Positions 63,493 through 64,000 of a DNA stretch of 64,000 nucleotides are shown one piece after another. Positions within the stretch are counted from its first letter, which is position 1, and every line of letters begins with the position of its first letter. The stretch is from JACKFE01 sp050248735 (GTDB lineage Bacteria; Nitrospirota; Nitrospiria; Nitrospirales; UBA8639). Below the pieces are notes generated by a model, which searched no databases, was not told the DNA's origin, and saw only the letters and a program-made list of their open reading frames with translations. The position numbers were made by a program, and so were the translations under genes. The stretch spans positions 44,543 to 108,542 of the forward strand of contig JBFWRU010000012.1 of NCBI GenBank assembly GCA_050248735.1. Direction: 5' to 3'.

Positions 63493-63663
63493 ATGATGAT
63501 GGAGTTTGGGGTCGGAAATCCGTTGATTGAACTGATCTTTGGAATTATCAGCCTCGTCGGCGTGTCCCTGTTGGGGGTGTCCAATCTTATGCTTGAACCA
63601 CCAAAGTCTTCAGTGAAGGCGGATCCCCGGACTCATGGTTGGTTATACCGGAATGGATGCTGA
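63493..63663 (+). CDS. 56-residue single-helix membrane protein
   Basis: The frame starts with three Met codons (ATG 63493, 63496, 63499) after AAGGAGGT, an excellent ribosome site, and ends with TGA at 63661. One hydrophobic helix (LIELIFGIISLVGVSLLGVSNLML) is followed by a short basic C-terminal tail ending in Cys. It lies between the oxidase subunit and nxrA and may be a small structural subunit of either complex, by analogy with CydX. The call rests on its ribosome site, size and location. Confidence 0.7.
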   Translation: MMMEFGVGNPLIELIFGIISLVGVSLLGVSNLMLEPPKSSVKADPRTHGWLYRNGC

Positions 63664-63729
63664 TAGTGAAATGGAAGAAAGAATAATCATTGTGAAGCAA
63701 ACCCAAATTTATTTAAGGAGGATTGATTC

Positions 63730-64000
63730 ATGTGGGTTACAAAAAGACAATTTTTAAAAATGTCGGCGGGGACCGTAGCGGCGGTGGCGTTAGCGGATAA
63801 AGCGCTGGCGTTAACGGCCTTGCAGCCTGTGATTGAAGTGGGCAATCCCCTGGGGGAATACCCGGATCGCTCGTGGGAGCGGGTGTATCACGATCAATAT
63901 CGGTATGACAGTTCGTTTACGTGGTGTTGTTCGCCCAACGATACGCATGCCTGCCGGATTCGCGCCTTTGTGCGCAACGGCGTGGTGATGCGGGTGGAGC
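63730..64000 (+). CDS. nxrA: Nitrite oxidoreductase alpha subunit NxrA (5' part)
   Basis: The first 90 residues of a molybdopterin enzyme; the gene runs off the window. The N-terminus has KRQFLKMSAG followed by a hydrophobic stretch, resembling a Tat signal with Lys-Arg in place of twin Arg. Next comes the Fe-S segment WCCSPNDTHACRIRAF, giving a Cys-x3-Asp-x3-Cys arrangement in which Asp stands where other DMSO-reductase-family proteins have Cys; this is a feature of the type II branch that includes Nitrospira NxrA. The enzyme oxidises nitrite to nitrate at the outer face of the membrane. AAGGAGG lies nine bases upstream (63715-63721). Confidence 0.93.
   Translation, partial: MWVTKRQFLKMSAGTVAAVALADKALALTALQPVIEVGNPLGEYPDRSWERVYHDQYRYDSSFTWCCSPNDTHACRIRAFVRNGVVMRVE

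Overview
The window looks like a chromosomal segment of a Nitrospira-type (Nitrospirota) nitrite oxidizer. The clearest sign is the right edge: the last 271 bases are the start of the nitrite oxidoreductase alpha subunit (nxrA). It is preceded by a cytochrome bd-like membrane oxidase subunit and by two sigma-54 activators with GAF domains. The organism call rests on recognising these families from memory; no search was run.

Layout. (1) 1-5.5 kb, minus strand: a metallo-beta-lactamase/rhodanese fusion (persulfide dioxygenase-like) with a near-perfect -24/-12 sigma-54 promoter and a 27-bp perfect palindrome upstream. Next to it lies a PAS-AAA+-Fis activator resembling the sulfane-sulfur sensor FisR. 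Behind these are a secreted cupredoxin and a large secreted protein. (2) 5.7-15.3 kb: small proteins, SelO, a YugP-like zinc peptidase, a vapBC module with a 31-bp palindromic operator, an AT-rich SF2 helicase with a nuclease-like C-terminus (defence candidate), a flavin split-barrel protein, a DUF488 protein and a BON lipoprotein. (3) 15.6-27.3 kb: an HNH protein, a two-gene operon that looks like a split cyanobacterial AgrE/ArgZ (arginine dihydrolase plus LOR/SDH ornithine cyclodeaminase), then envelope and transport genes (ABC-2 exporter, SirB1-like, LON-domain, CrtC/AttH-like, BNR-repeat lipoprotein, outer-membrane protein).

(4) 27.4-49.7 kb: a signalling and stress region. It has five stand-alone receiver proteins, a complete NtrC/NtrB-type pair with a lipoprotein, a phosphopantetheinyl transferase, TrmL, TPR and hydrolase-fold lipoproteins, CBS, DUF4168 and BON proteins, a GT4 glycosyltransferase and an MFS transporter. 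A second MFS copy is broken by two frameshifts. A recurring short motif, GTAAR-N2-YTACA, lies in two intergenic regions here. (5) 50.1-51.3 kb: an IS3-family (IS407-group) insertion sequence. (6) 51.7-55.5 kb: a second GT4 glycosyltransferase and a glycogen-debranching-type glucosidase. (7) 56.4-64 kb: two paralogous GAF-AAA+-Fis activators, a divergent transaldolase, the bd-like oxidase subunit, a 56-residue membrane protein and nxrA, all on the plus strand.

The strongest functional inferences are a self-contained sulfane-sulfur response at the left edge, an arginine-to-proline route in the middle, and nitrite-oxidation respiratory genes with nearby regulators at the right edge. No rRNA, tRNA or CRISPR array was seen.
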